Source: Streptomyces tardus (GTDB lineage: Bacteria > Actinomycetota > Actinomycetes > Streptomycetales > Streptomycetaceae). Taken from it: a stretch of 64,000 bases of DNA. Location of the stretch: assembly GCF_018101125.2 (NCBI RefSeq), contig NZ_JAELVF020000001.1, positions 4,350,554 to 4,414,553 on the forward strand, given 5' to 3'. Shown one piece after another: positions 49,313-61,009 of this stretch. The notes under the pieces were generated by a model, which did not search any database, was not told the DNA's origin, and saw only the letters and a program-made list of their open reading frames with translations. Made by a program: the position numbers and the translations under genes. Each line of letters starts with the position of its first letter. Position 1 is the first letter of the stretch.

Positions 49313-50236
49313 ATGTCCCTTAACGAGCTCTGGGGCTATCTCGTCCTAGGGGTGGTGCTCGGCTGTCTCTACGCCGTCATCGCCATCGGGTACACCCTGG
49401 TCTACGGTGTGCTCCAGCTTCTGAACTTCGCACACAGCGAAGTCTTCATGTTCGGCGGTTTCGGCGGAGTCCTCGCGCTCACCGCCTGGACCCCCGTGGT
49501 GAACCCGTCCGGAATGCAGTCGGTGCTCTACGTGGCATTCGGCATGGCGGCCGGAGCCGCACTGGGAGCCGCGGTCGCCTACGGGTTGGAGAAAGTCGCC
49601 TACAGACCGCTGCGCAAACACAACGCGCCACGGCTGGTCTTTCTGATCACCGCGATCGGTGCGAGCTTCTTCCTCTACAACCTCGCGGGCAAGCTCTTCG
49701 ACCGCAGTTCCGTCGCGATGCCGCAGATGTACAGCAACGAGACGGTCTTCACGCTCTTCGACACCGACATCAAGACCACCCACCTGCTGATCGTCTTCTC
49801 CGCGGTGGCCATGATGGTCGGTCTCGACTACGTGGTGAACCGCACCAAGCTGGGCTCGGGCATCCGCGCGGTCGCGCAGGACCCCGAGGTGGCGTCGCTG
49901 ATGGGCGTCAACATCGACAAGGTCGTCTCCCGCACCTTCGTCATCGGCGGTCTGCTCGGTGGCGCGGCGGGCTTCCTCTTCGGCGTGAACAGCAAGGTCG
50001 TCTACACCATGGGCTTCCTGCCCGGGATCACGGCCTTCGCCGCCGCCGTGCTCGGCGGTATCGGCAACGTCCGCGGCGCGATGCTGGGTGGACTGCTGCT
50101 GGGCGTCGTCGAGACCATGACCGTCTTCTTCTGGGGTGACGACTGGCGGTACGTGGCCGGCTTCGCCGTACTGGTCCTGGTCCTGATGTTCCGTCCGACC
50201 GGTCTTCTCGGTGAGCGTCTGGGGAGGACGGCATGA
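49313..50236 (+). CDS. livH: branched-chain amino acid ABC transporter permease LivH
   Basis: A 307-residue membrane subunit with about eight helices. Marks: LGVVLGCLYAVIAIGYTLVYGVLQLLNFAHSEVFMFGGF at the N-terminus and GIRAVAQDPEVASLMGVNIDKVVSRTFVIGGLLGGAAGFLFG, the conserved loop contacting the ATPases, then GNVRGAMLGGLLLGVVE. ATG 49313 with AAGGAAG upstream. Overlaps livM by ATGA. Confidence 0.96.
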   Translation: MSLNELWGYLVLGVVLGCLYAVIAIGYTLVYGVLQLLNFAHSEVFMFGGFGGVLALTAWTPVVNPSGMQSVLYVAFGMAAGAALGAAVAYGLEKVAYRPLRKHNAPRLVFLITAIGASFFLYNLAGKLFDRSSVAMPQMYSNETVFTLFDTDIKTTHLLIVFSAVAMMVGLDYVVNRTKLGSGIRAVAQDPEVASLMGVNIDKVVSRTFVIGGLLGGAAGFLFGVNSKVVYTMGFLPGITAFAAAVLGGIGNVRGAMLGGLLLGVVETMTVFFWGDDWRYVAGFAVLVLVLMFRPTGLLGERLGRTA

Positions 50237-51594
50237 GCAACCAGACGATGAACGCCCAGGCGGCCAAGCGGCTGCGGCAGGTGCGCTGGTACCAGGAGCC
50301 GCGCTGGCAGCGGCTCGGCGGGCTGCTCGCACTCGCGCTGCTGCTGGCGATGGTCACCGGCGTCCAGGGCACCAACAGCGACCCGTTCTACGCGATCAAG
50401 GAGAACCTCACCGGCGTCGGCCTCTGGGTCTACGTCGGGATCGCCCTGCTGATCTGGGTGGCGCGGGAGTTCTTCTCCGAGCCGGTCAAGCAGGCCGGCG
50501 CCACGGCGAAGCAGGCCAAGGGCACCCTCGTCGACGGTCCCCTCGGGCAGATCAAGCAGCTGCTCGCCGGCCAGCCCCGGCTCCGCTGGGCGCTGATGGC
50601 CGCGGTGGCCGCCCTGGCGGTCTGGGGCCCGATGGGCCTCGACCGGTACTGGCAGACGGTGCTGGTCGACCAGGTGATGATCTTCGTGCTGGTCGCCATC
50701 GGCCTGAACGTGGTGATCGGCTGGGCGGGCATGCTCGACCTCGGCTTCATCGCCTTCTTCGCCATCGGCGCCTACAGCGCGGCGTACTGGACGGGCGCAC
50801 TGCCCGTCGCACCGCCGATCGAGCTGAACAACTTCGCGGTGATCCCGCTGGCGGTCATCACCTGCCTGGTCGCCGGACTGCTGCTCGGCGCACCGACGTT
50901 GAGACTGCGCGGCGACTATCTGGCCATCGTGACGCTCGGCTTCCACGAGATCGTCTACCTCACGGCCAAGAACCTCAACGACGTCACCGGTGGTACCAGT
51001 GGCGTCAAGGTCGACCGCTGGGAGATCGGCGGCTACGAGTTCCGGATCGTCGACCAGATGCCCTTCTACTGGGTGCTGTTGGCCTTCGCCGCCATCACGG
51101 TCTTCCTCTTCGTCCGGCTGGAGCACTCCAAGGTCGGCCGGGCGTGGACCGCGGTCCGCGAGGACGAGATCGCGGCGGCCTCCACCGGCGTGGACACCGT
51201 CCGCTACAAGCTGATGGCCTTCGCGATCGGCGCCTCGACCTCCGGTCTGGCGGGTGTGGCCTACGCGAGCAAGGTCGGCTACATCAACTCCGAGAACTTC
51301 GTCATCCTGCTGTCGATCCTCGTCCTCGCCTATGTGATCTTCGGCGGTATGGGCTCGCTGCCCGGCGTGATCTTCGGCGCGGCGTTCCTGGTGTGGCTGC
51401 CGGAGTTCCTGCGGGACTACGTGGACCCCAAGGACCGCCACATGTACCTGGGCGCGCTGCTGGTGATCATGATGATCTACCGGCCGCAGGGTGTGATCCC
51501 CTCCAAGCGCAGACAGCGTGAGCTCAAGATGGCCGAAACGGGCAGCGCCGAAGCCGAAGCCGAGGCTACCGGGACGGGAGGCAAGCACTCATGA
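50233..51594 (+). CDS. livM: branched-chain amino acid ABC transporter permease LivM
   Basis: A 453-residue permease, partner of LivH. A long N-terminal region (about 1-140) with two helices and a basic segment precedes the conserved core IGLNVVIGWAGMLDLGFIAFFAIGAYSAAYW, RLRGDYLAIVTLGFHEIV, LNDVTGGTSGVKV and the ATPase-contact loop GRAWTAVREDEIAAASTGVDTVRYKLMAFAIGASTSGLAG. It ends in a charged tail. Start overlaps livH and stop overlaps livG, each by ATGA. Confidence 0.96.
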   Translation: MSNQTMNAQAAKRLRQVRWYQEPRWQRLGGLLALALLLAMVTGVQGTNSDPFYAIKENLTGVGLWVYVGIALLIWVAREFFSEPVKQAGATAKQAKGTLVDGPLGQIKQLLAGQPRLRWALMAAVAALAVWGPMGLDRYWQTVLVDQVMIFVLVAIGLNVVIGWAGMLDLGFIAFFAIGAYSAAYWTGALPVAPPIELNNFAVIPLAVITCLVAGLLLGAPTLRLRGDYLAIVTLGFHEIVYLTAKNLNDVTGGTSGVKVDRWEIGGYEFRIVDQMPFYWVLLAFAAITVFLFVRLEHSKVGRAWTAVREDEIAAASTGVDTVRYKLMAFAIGASTSGLAGVAYASKVGYINSENFVILLSILVLAYVIFGGMGSLPGVIFGAAFLVWLPEFLRDYVDPKDRHMYLGALLVIMMIYRPQGVIPSKRRQRELKMAETGSAEAEAEATGTGGKHS

Positions 51595-52607
51595 CCACAG
51601 ACCTTGGCAAGAGCAAGGCGGGCAGGGCTGGTGGCGCGGTGGCCGACGGCGACCTCGTACTGGACGCCTCCGGCGTGACGCTGCGCTTCGGCGGCGTCAC
51701 CAGCCTGAACGACGTCGAGCTGCGGATGGTGCGCGGCGAGGTGCTGGCCGTGATCGGCCCGAACGGCGCCGGCAAGACCTCGCTGTTCAACTCCCTCACC
51801 GGTGCGTACGTTCCGCAGGAGGGCCGGATCGGCTACCGGCCCGAGGGCGGTGGAGAGCACGAGCTGCGCGGCTGCAAGCCGCACCTGGTCAGCCGGCTCG
51901 GAGTGGCCCGCACCTTCCAGAACATCCGCCTCTTCGGCGCGCTCACCGCGCTGGAGAACGTGAAGATCGCGGCGGAGACCCGGCTGAAGGCCGGACCGGT
52001 GTCGATCATGCTGGGCCTGCCGAACGCACGCCGTGCCGAGCAGGAGAGCGACCGCAAGGCGCACGAGGTGCTCTCCTTCGTCGGGTTGGTCGACAAGCTC
52101 AACGAACTGGGCGGCGCGCTGTCCTACGGCGACCAGCGCAGGCTGGAGATCGCCCGGGCACTGGCGACCGACCCGCAGGTGCTGCTCCTCGACGAGCCTG
52201 CCGCCGGCACCAACCCGACGGAGAAGCTGGAGCTGGAGCAGCTGATCCGCCGGATCAACCGGGACCTGGGCGTCAGCGTGCTGCTGATCGAGCACGACAT
52301 GCGCCTGGTGATGTCCGTGGCGGACCGCGTGATGGTGCTGAACTTCGGCAAGAAGATCGCCGAGGGCAGCCCCACCGAGGTCCAGCAGGACCCGGCGGTG
52401 GTGGAGGCCTATCTCGGCGCGGTCGCCGAGGAGGACACCGCGGCCGTCGCGGAGATGGTCGCCGAGCAGGAGGAGCACGCTGCCGGACCTGCGCCGGACG
52501 GCCCGGTTTCGCCGAAGAGTTCGGGCGGATCCGCCGAACCGGACGCCGACACCCCGTCCACCGGTACCGAGGACGGCGAGAAGCAGTCTGGGGAGGAGCG
52601 GGCATGA
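51591..52607 (+). CDS. livG: branched-chain amino acid ABC transporter ATPase LivG
   Basis: A 338-residue ATPase. Walker A GPNGAGKTS, Q-loop GVARTFQNIRLFG, signature LSYGDQRRLEIARAL, Walker B LLLDEPAAGTNP and H-loop LLIEHDMRLVM. The usual LivG ends near residue 265-270; here about 70 Ala/Glu/Ser/Pro-rich residues follow, probably disordered. ATG start overlapping livM; the stop overlaps livF by ATGA. Confidence 0.96.
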   Translation: MTTDLGKSKAGRAGGAVADGDLVLDASGVTLRFGGVTSLNDVELRMVRGEVLAVIGPNGAGKTSLFNSLTGAYVPQEGRIGYRPEGGGEHELRGCKPHLVSRLGVARTFQNIRLFGALTALENVKIAAETRLKAGPVSIMLGLPNARRAEQESDRKAHEVLSFVGLVDKLNELGGALSYGDQRRLEIARALATDPQVLLLDEPAAGTNPTEKLELEQLIRRINRDLGVSVLLIEHDMRLVMSVADRVMVLNFGKKIAEGSPTEVQQDPAVVEAYLGAVAEEDTAAVAEMVAEQEEHAAGPAPDGPVSPKSSGGSAEPDADTPSTGTEDGEKQSGEERA

Positions 52608-53368
52608 GTGGCGCCGCTGATCTGAAGAAGGAGCCCGCGGGCTCGGAGCGCACCGGCACCCCGCTGCTCGAACTCCGTGACCTGCGTGTGTACTACGGCG
52701 CCATCGAGGCGCTCAAGGGCATCAACGTCAAGGTGTACGAGGGCGAGGTCGTCGCTCTGCTCGGTGCCAACGGCGCCGGCAAGTCGACCACGCTCCGTGC
52801 CGCCTCCGGCATGCTGGCCCCCCGCGAGGGCCAGGTTCTCCTGCACGGCGAGCGCGTCGACGGCATCAAATCGCACGATCTGGTGCGGTTCGGCATCGGC
52901 CATGTCCCCGAGGGCCGGCGGGTGTTCCCCCGGATGACGGTCAAGGAGAACCTGGAGATGGGGGCGTACCGCTTCAAGTCCCCCGACCGGGAGGAGATGG
53001 ACCGGGTCTACACCCTGTTCCCTCGGCTCAAGGAGCGGCGCACCCAGCTCGGCGGCACACTCTCCGGCGGTGAGCAGCAGATGCTGGCCATCGGCAGAGC
53101 GCTGATGGGCAAGCCCGAACTGCTGCTGCTCGACGAGCCGTCGATGGGCCTCGCACCGCTCATCGTGCGCCAGATCTTCGACATCCTGAAGGAGATCAAC
53201 GAGCAGGGCACCACGGTGCTGCTGGTCGAGCAGAACGCCTCCCAGGCGCTCCAACTGGCCGACCGCGGCTATGTGTTGGAGACCGGCGAGGTCGCGATGG
53301 CGGACGAGGCGTCCTCGCTGCTCGCCGACCCCCGGGTGCGCGCGGCGTACCTGGGCGAGGGCGCGTAG
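52604..53368 (+). CDS. livF: branched-chain amino acid ABC transporter ATPase LivF
   Basis: A 254-residue second ATPase of the Liv complex. N-terminal extension of about 20 residues, then LLELRDLRVYYGAIEALKGI, Walker A GANGAGKST, FGIGHVPEGRRVFPRMTVKENL, signature LSGGEQQMLAIGRAL, Walker B LLLDEPSMGLAP and LLVEQNASQAL. Last gene of the liv operon. Confidence 0.96.
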   Translation: MSGAADLKKEPAGSERTGTPLLELRDLRVYYGAIEALKGINVKVYEGEVVALLGANGAGKSTTLRAASGMLAPREGQVLLHGERVDGIKSHDLVRFGIGHVPEGRRVFPRMTVKENLEMGAYRFKSPDREEMDRVYTLFPRLKERRTQLGGTLSGGEQQMLAIGRALMGKPELLLLDEPSMGLAPLIVRQIFDILKEINEQGTTVLLVEQNASQALQLADRGYVLETGEVAMADEASSLLADPRVRAAYLGEGA

Positions 53369-53386
53369 CGGCAGCCCGCGAGCGAA

Positions 53387-53426
53387 GACGCAGGCCGGTG
53401 CCCGGGCTCGGGTGCCGGCCTGCGTC
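53387..53426. terminator. strong terminator between livF and thioesterase
   Basis: Perfect 12-bp stem GACGCAGGCCGG/CCGGCCTGCGTC with an inner 4-bp stem in its loop, 19 nt after the livF stop. Genes converge here, so it may act on both strands. Confidence 0.85.
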
Positions 53427-53490
53427 GTGCGCTTCCCCGCGGCGGACGCCCGGCCGACACCCGCGGCGCGGCCGGGCGTCCGCTTCGGGC

Positions 53491-53547
53491 GGTCAGCTCT
53501 GCCGCCGGTGGTCAGCTCTGCTTCGGACGGTCAGCTCTGCTTCGGGG
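53491..53547. repeat. three 19-bp tandem repeats at the thioesterase 3' end
   Basis: Copies at 53491-53509, 53510-53528 and 53529-53547, each starting GGTCAGCTCTG. The third includes the stop codon and last residues (KQS) of the thioesterase, so the other two look like duplicated gene ends beyond the stop. Confidence 0.9.
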
Positions 53548-53995
53548 CGTCGCGCAGCAGGCAGGTCAGCCGTGCGGTGCAGACCCGCTTCCCGGTCTCC
53601 TCGGTGACGACAATCTCGTACGTCGCCGTGCTGCGGCCCCGGTGGACCGGGGTGGCCGTGCCGGTCACCCGGCCCGACGAAATCCCTCTGTGGTGCGTGC
53701 AGTTGAGGTCCACGCCGACCGCCACCTTCCCCGGGCCGCCGTGCAGCATCGCCCCGACCGAGCCGAGGGTCTCGGCCAGCACCGCCGAGGCGCCGCCGTG
53801 CAGCAGTCCGTAGGGCTGGGTGTTGCCCTCCACCGGCATCACGCCGACGACCCGCTCCGGATCCGCCTCCAGCACCTCGACGCCCATCCGCTTGCCGAGG
53901 GCTCCGGCGGAGAAGAGGGCGGGCAGATCGACGCCGACATCGGCCCACTGCTCCAGTACCTCGTCGGTAAAGCGCGTGGCGGCTCTCTCACCCAT
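53531..53995 (-). CDS. hotdog-fold thioesterase (PaaI type)
   Basis: A 154-residue hotdog protein, probably hydrolysing an acyl- or aryl-CoA. The conserved core is NTQPYGLLHGGASAVLAETLGSVGA with the HGG motif, then VGVDLNCTHHRGISSGRVTGTATPVHRGRSTATYEIVVTEETGKRVCTARLTCLL. Such proteins form tetramers and often take phenylacetyl-CoA derivatives; nothing nearby defines the substrate. ATG 53995. Convergent with livF. Confidence 0.92.
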   Translation of the reverse strand: MGERAATRFTDEVLEQWADVGVDLPALFSAGALGKRMGVEVLEADPERVVGVMPVEGNTQPYGLLHGGASAVLAETLGSVGAMLHGGPGKVAVGVDLNCTHHRGISSGRVTGTATPVHRGRSTATYEIVVTEETGKRVCTARLTCLLRDAPKQS

Positions 53996-54070
53996 GGCTG
54001 TCGTCTCCGTTCGCGTGCCCGCGCCCGTGGCGGCGGGCGGCGGTGCCTGGTGTGTCCGGCAACCGTCCTA

Positions 54071-56374
<2,304 letters not shown>

Positions 56375-56518
56375 GCCTCCATCCTGCCACCGGGCCCTGG
56401 TGCGGGGGCTGTTCGCGGCGGTCGCTCGTCGGTCGTGAGGCTGCCGCGAAGCGGTCGCGGGAGCGAGCCGGCCGCTGCGCGGACCGCGTTGTCAGTGGCG
56501 CGTGGGAGGATCGGCGAC

Positions 56519-59242
56519 GTGGCAAAGACAGCATCGAACCAGACGCAGACCCCGAGCCCGACGGATGTGCGGCGGCTGCTGCTCATGGACGGGCACTCGC
56601 TCGCCTACCGGGCGTTCTTCGCGCTGCCCGCGGAGAACTTCTCCACCACCACGGGCCAGCAGACCAACGCGGTGTACGGCTTCACCTCGATGCTGTCCAA
56701 CACCCTGCGGGACGAGGCCCCCACCCACTTCGCCGTCGCCTTCGACGTCTCCAGAAAGACCTGGCGCTCGGAGGAGTACCCCGAGTACAAGGCCAACCGC
56801 TCCAAGACACCCGACGAGTTCCGCGGGCAGGTCGAGCTGATCGGTGAGCTGCTGGACGCGATGGGCGTGCGCCGCTTCGCCGTCGACGGCTTCGAGGCGG
56901 ACGACGTCATCGCCACGCTCACCGCGCAGGCCGAGGCGGAGGGGTTCGAAGTCTCGATCGTCACCGGCGACCGGGACGCCTTCCAGCTGGTGTCCGAGCA
57001 CACCACCGTGCTCTACCCGACCAAGGGCGTGTCGGAGCTGACCCGCTTCACCCCGGAGAAGGTGCACGAGAAGTACGGCCTGACTCCTGCCCAGTACCCG
57101 GACTTCGCGGCCCTGCGCGGCGACCCCTCGGACAACCTCCCCGGCATCCCCGGCGTCGGCGAGAAGACGGCCACCAAGTGGATCAACCAGTTCGGTTCCT
57201 TCGCCGAGCTGGTCGAGCGGGCCGACGAGGTCAAGGGCAAGGCGGGCCAGAACCTCCGCGACCATCTGGAGTCGGTCATGCGCAACCGCAGGCTGACCGA
57301 GATGGTCAAGGACATCGAGCTGCCCTGCGGCCCCCTGGAGCTGGAGCGGGTCCCGTACGACCTGGAGGCGGTGCGGGGTCTGCTGGACTCGCTGGAGTTC
57401 CGCCACGCCAACTTCCGGGAGCGGTTGTTCGCGGCCGATCCGGGCGCCGCCGAGCAGGCGGACGCCCCGCCGGCCGCGGGCGTGGAGATCGACGGCCGGG
57501 TGCTGGAGCCCGGCGAGCTGGCCGGCTGGCTGGGGGAGTTCGGCACCGGCCCGCTCGGTCTGATGAGCGTGGACAGCTGGCGTCTGGGCGCGGGCGCGGT
57601 CACCGAGGTGGCGCTCGCCACCTCGGAGGGGCCCGCGGCCTGGTTCGACCCGACCCAGCTGAGCGCCGAGGACGAGACGGCGTTCGCCGCCTGGTGCGCG
57701 GACAGCGGCAGAGTCAAGGTCCTGCACAACGCCAAGGCGGTGCAGCGAGCCTTCGCCGAGCACGGCTGGCGGCCCTCGGGCATCACCATGGACACCGCCC
57801 TCGCCGCCTATCTGGTCCAGCCCGGCCGGCGTTCCTTCGCGCTGGAGGCGTTGAGCACCGAGTTCCTCGGCCGCGAGCTGCCCCAGGCGTCCCCGGCGGA
57901 GGGCCAGTTGGCGCTGGGCGCGGAGGAGGAGGCCCAGGCCGACGTTCTGATGGGCCAGGCGCGTACGGTGCTCGATCTGGGCGGGGCGTTCAGCGAGCGG
58001 CTCGCCGAGGTCGGGGCGGCGGAGCTGCTGCACGACATGGAGCTGCCCACCTCGACGGTGCTGGCCGGAATGGAGCGCGCCGGCATCGCCGCCGACGTGG
58101 AGTGGCTGCGCTCGCTGGAGCAGCAGTTCGCCGACGCCGTCCAGGAAGCGGTGCGCCAGGCGCACGCCTCGGTGGGGCGGGAGTTCAACCTTGGCTCTCC
58201 CAAGCAGCTCCAGGAGGTGCTCTTCGGCGAGTTGGAGCTGCCGAAGACGAAGAAGACCAAGACCGGATACACCACCGACGCCGACGCGTTGCAGTGGCTG
58301 GCCGGGCAGACCGAGCACGAGCTGCCGGTCCTGATGCTGCGCCACCGCGAGCAGTCCAAGCTGCGCACGACGGTGGAGGGCCTGATCAAGACCGTCGGCG
58401 ACGACGGCCGTATCCACACCACGTTCAGCCAGACGGTCGCCGCGACCGGTCGGCTGTCCTCCACCGAGCCCAACCTCCAGAACGTCCCGGTCCGCACCGA
58501 CGAGGGCCGCGCCATCCGTCGCGCCTTCGTCGTCGGCAGCGGCTACGAATCGCTGATGACCGCCGACTACAGCCAGATCGAGCTGCGGGTGATGGCCCAC
58601 CTCTCCCAGGACAAGGGCCTGATCGAGGCGTTCACCTCCGGCGAGGACCTGCACACCACGGTCGCCTCCCAGGTCTTCTCCGTGCCCGACGACCGGGTCG
58701 ACGCCGAGATGCGGCGCAAGATCAAGGCGATGAGCTACGGACTGGCGTACGGCCTCTCGGCGTTCGGCCTCTCGCAGCAGCTCAGCATCGGCACGGACGA
58801 GGCACGCCGGCTGATGGACACCTACTTCGAGCGGTTCGGCGGAGTGCGCGACTACCTCCAGCACGCCGTGGAGGAGGCCAGGGCGGTCGGGTACACCCAG
58901 ACCATGCTCGGCCGCCGCCGCTACCTCCCCGACCTGACCAGCGACAACCGCCAGCGCCGCGAGATGGCCGAGCGGATGGCGCTGAACGCCCCGATCCAGG
59001 GCACCGCCGCCGACATCGTCAAGCTCGCCATGCTCCGCGTACAGGAGGCACTCACCGCGGAGCGGCTCGACTCCCGTCTGCTGCTCCAGGTCCACGACGA
59101 AATCGTGCTGGAGATCGCGGCGGGGGAGCGGACCGCCGTGGAGGAGTTGGTGCGCCGGGAGATGGCCGGAGCGGTCTCGCTCAGCGCGCCGCTGGACGTG
59201 TCGGTGGGCGTCGGCGCCGACTGGGAGTCCGCCGCGCACTGA
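56519..59242 (+). CDS. polA: DNA polymerase I
   Basis: A 907-residue polymerase for Okazaki-fragment processing and repair. The 5'-3' nuclease domain (about 20-310) begins LLLMDGHSLAYRAFFALP and includes DGFEADDVIATL and LRGDPSDNLPGIPGVGEKTA. The middle exonuclease-like domain (about 340-520) lacks most of the acidic proofreading residues, usual for actinobacteria. The polymerase domain has motif A TADYSQIELRVMAHLS, motif B RRKIKAMSYGLAYGLSAFGLS and motif C LLLQVHDEIVLE. Start set at GTG 56519 with GGGAGGA upstream; the frame continues upstream without similarity. Confidence 0.97.
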   Translation: MAKTASNQTQTPSPTDVRRLLLMDGHSLAYRAFFALPAENFSTTTGQQTNAVYGFTSMLSNTLRDEAPTHFAVAFDVSRKTWRSEEYPEYKANRSKTPDEFRGQVELIGELLDAMGVRRFAVDGFEADDVIATLTAQAEAEGFEVSIVTGDRDAFQLVSEHTTVLYPTKGVSELTRFTPEKVHEKYGLTPAQYPDFAALRGDPSDNLPGIPGVGEKTATKWINQFGSFAELVERADEVKGKAGQNLRDHLESVMRNRRLTEMVKDIELPCGPLELERVPYDLEAVRGLLDSLEFRHANFRERLFAADPGAAEQADAPPAAGVEIDGRVLEPGELAGWLGEFGTGPLGLMSVDSWRLGAGAVTEVALATSEGPAAWFDPTQLSAEDETAFAAWCADSGRVKVLHNAKAVQRAFAEHGWRPSGITMDTALAAYLVQPGRRSFALEALSTEFLGRELPQASPAEGQLALGAEEEAQADVLMGQARTVLDLGGAFSERLAEVGAAELLHDMELPTSTVLAGMERAGIAADVEWLRSLEQQFADAVQEAVRQAHASVGREFNLGSPKQLQEVLFGELELPKTKKTKTGYTTDADALQWLAGQTEHELPVLMLRHREQSKLRTTVEGLIKTVGDDGRIHTTFSQTVAATGRLSSTEPNLQNVPVRTDEGRAIRRAFVVGSGYESLMTADYSQIELRVMAHLSQDKGLIEAFTSGEDLHTTVASQVFSVPDDRVDAEMRRKIKAMSYGLAYGLSAFGLSQQLSIGTDEARRLMDTYFERFGGVRDYLQHAVEEARAVGYTQTMLGRRRYLPDLTSDNRQRREMAERMALNAPIQGTAADIVKLAMLRVQEALTAERLDSRLLLQVHDEIVLEIAAGERTAVEELVRREMAGAVSLSAPLDVSVGVGADWESAAH

Positions 59243-59274
59243 GCTGGTGCCGCCGCCGCGCCGGAGCACGTACG

Positions 59275-59300
59275 GCAGCGGCGGCGGCTTCCGCCGCTGC
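59275..59300 (+). terminator. terminator hairpin after polA
   Basis: Perfect 10-bp stem GCAGCGGCGG/CCGCCGCTGC with hexaloop cggctt, 32 nt after the polA stop. Confidence 0.75.
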
Positions 59301-59646
59301 GTTCCGCGCTGCCCGGCCCTGTGCCGCTGCGTGCGTGGGTGCGGCGAGGTGCGTGCGGTGTGGGTGCCGTGGTGCGGGGCTGGCGTGGTGTGTTCCGTGC
59401 GCGGCGCGGCGAGGTTCTCGGCCCGGTCGGTGTGGATGGAGTGCGTGCGCGGGGGTGTGCGGGCGCGTGCGGGCGCTGCGCGCGGTCAACCACCGGCCCG
59501 GGGCGGGGCGTTGACGACTCGTGTCCCGGCTCCGCGGACCTCACAGGACTTTCCGGCTCTCGTTGTCGGACACATGTCGTAGGCTCGCCCGGAAGTCGGC
59601 ACGATCACCGGACCGCGTCGGCAGCAGGCCAAGGAGGGGGCGCCCC
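59301..59646. other. G/T-biased spacer upstream of transglycosylase gene
   Basis: About 346 nt without a gene. From about 59330 to 59500 the plus strand is nearly devoid of A and full of short GTGCG/GGTG repeats. The distal part is more balanced and should carry the promoter. I looked for a c-di-AMP (ydaO-type) riboswitch, common before Streptomyces wall hydrolases, and did not recognise one. Confidence 0.5.
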
Positions 59647-60894
59647 ATGGCAGTTGGCAGGCGAAAGCTTCGTACCGGAATGACGGCGACCGCGGTCGCC
59701 GCCGCCGCGATGGTGGCGCTCACCGCCTCGCAGGCGCCGGGAGTGGAGATCGGCGCCCCGGGGCCCGGGGCGGAGGAGCCCGCAACCGACGGGCGAACCT
59801 CCGCCGACGGCAACTCGCCGTACCACACCGAGCTTCCGCCGCTCGACAGCCCGGAGATACCCGACGGCAAGGACCGTCCGGGCGGCAGTGGTCCGGGCCG
59901 TGCAGGTGCCGGCGCCGCGGGCATCCCCGCCACCGTGCTCACGGCCTACCGCAACGCGGAGAAGAAGCTCGCCGCCGAGCGCCCCGGCTGCAACCTCCCC
60001 TGGGAACTCCTCGCAGCAATCGGGCGGGTGGAGTCCGGGCAGGCCCGCGGCGGCGCGCTGGACAGCGACGGCAACACCCTGCGTCCCATCCGCGGCCCGG
60101 TCCTCGACGGCAACGGGTTCGCCCTGATCAAGGACACCGACGGCGGCGCCTTCGACGGCGACAAGCGTTTCGACCGCGCCGTGGGTCCGATGCAGTTCAT
60201 CCCCTCGACCTGGGCGAGTTGGGGAGCCGACGGCAACGACGACGGCGTTTCCGACCCCAACAACATCCACGACGCCGCGCTCGCCGCCGGCCGCTATCTG
60301 TGCGCCGGTGGCCGTGACCTCTCCCGAGCGGCGGACCTGGAGCGCGCGATCCTCAGCTACAACCGTTCGCGGGAGTATCTGCGCACGGTGCTGTCGTGGC
60401 TGGAGTTCTACCGCAAGGGCACCCATGAAGTGCCGGACGGCAAGGGCACGTTGCCCGACTCCCCGGGCGCCGGGAACCCGTCGAGGCCCGCCTCGCCGAA
60501 GCCGGCGGGCCAGCGGCCCGACAAGCCCGGTGCGACCGACAGCCCCGGCAAGCCCGGCAAGCCCACCGAGCGGCCGACTACCTCCCCGACGGGGTCGACC
60601 AGCCCCACGGCCACCCCCAGCCCCACCGGCACCCCCACCCCCACGCCTTCCGCGACCGACGACCCCGACGAGCCCGAGGACCCGGAGAATCCGGACGAGC
60701 CCGAGGACCCGGACGACCCGCAGGACCCCTGCGACCCGGAGGACCCCTCCGAGGAGGAGAGCGACGCACCGCAGCAGCCCGACCCCTCGCCGAGCGGGGG
60801 CGATCCGGACGAGGGCCGTGAGGACGACGGCTCCGGCGGGGGCGGCGGATCCACCGCGGGCACCGACCGGGCCGCGCTGCTGCGCCGGGACTGA
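59647..60894 (+). CDS. secreted lytic transglycosylase with Pro/Thr and Asp/Pro-rich tail
   Basis: A 415-residue exported protein. Signal peptide at 1-30 (RRKLRTGMTATAVAAAAMVALTASQA). The transglycosylase domain (about 93-260) contains GCNLPWELLAAIGRVESGQA with catalytic Glu129, RAVGPMQFIPSTWASWGADGNDDG and LAAGRYLCAGG with AILSYNRSREYL. It should cleave peptidoglycan glycan strands. The last 130 residues are low complexity: PTTSPTGSTSPTATPSP then DDPDEPEDPENPDEP repeats, suggesting a wall-spanning or calcium-binding linker. ATG 59647, no sortase motif. Confidence 0.92.
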   Translation: MAVGRRKLRTGMTATAVAAAAMVALTASQAPGVEIGAPGPGAEEPATDGRTSADGNSPYHTELPPLDSPEIPDGKDRPGGSGPGRAGAGAAGIPATVLTAYRNAEKKLAAERPGCNLPWELLAAIGRVESGQARGGALDSDGNTLRPIRGPVLDGNGFALIKDTDGGAFDGDKRFDRAVGPMQFIPSTWASWGADGNDDGVSDPNNIHDAALAAGRYLCAGGRDLSRAADLERAILSYNRSREYLRTVLSWLEFYRKGTHEVPDGKGTLPDSPGAGNPSRPASPKPAGQRPDKPGATDSPGKPGKPTERPTTSPTGSTSPTATPSPTGTPTPTPSATDDPDEPEDPENPDEPEDPDDPQDPCDPEDPSEEESDAPQQPDPSPSGGDPDEGREDDGSGGGGGSTAGTDRAALLRRD

Positions 60895-60968
60895 GGCCAC
60901 GGCAGGACTGAGGTCACGCCGGGACGTCCGCGTGCTCGGCCGCGCGGAATCGACCGTCCGGACGGCCC

Positions 60969-61003
60969 GGACGGCCCGGACGGGCTGACCGGTCGGGCCG
61001 TCC
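60969..61003 (+). terminator. hairpin cluster after transglycosylase gene
   Basis: GGACGGCCCG (60969-60978, duplicated at 60960-60969) pairs with CGGGCCGTCC (60994-61003); an alternative stem CTGACCGG/CCGGTCAG overlaps it. Probable terminator 75 nt after the stop. Confidence 0.6.
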
Positions 61004-61009
61004 GGTCAG

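Noticed and set aside
59243..59646. c-di-AMP riboswitch before the transglycosylase gene
   Set aside because: Expected from other Streptomyces wall-hydrolase genes, but I could not recognise the conserved core, and the spacer is mostly a G/T-rich simple stretch.
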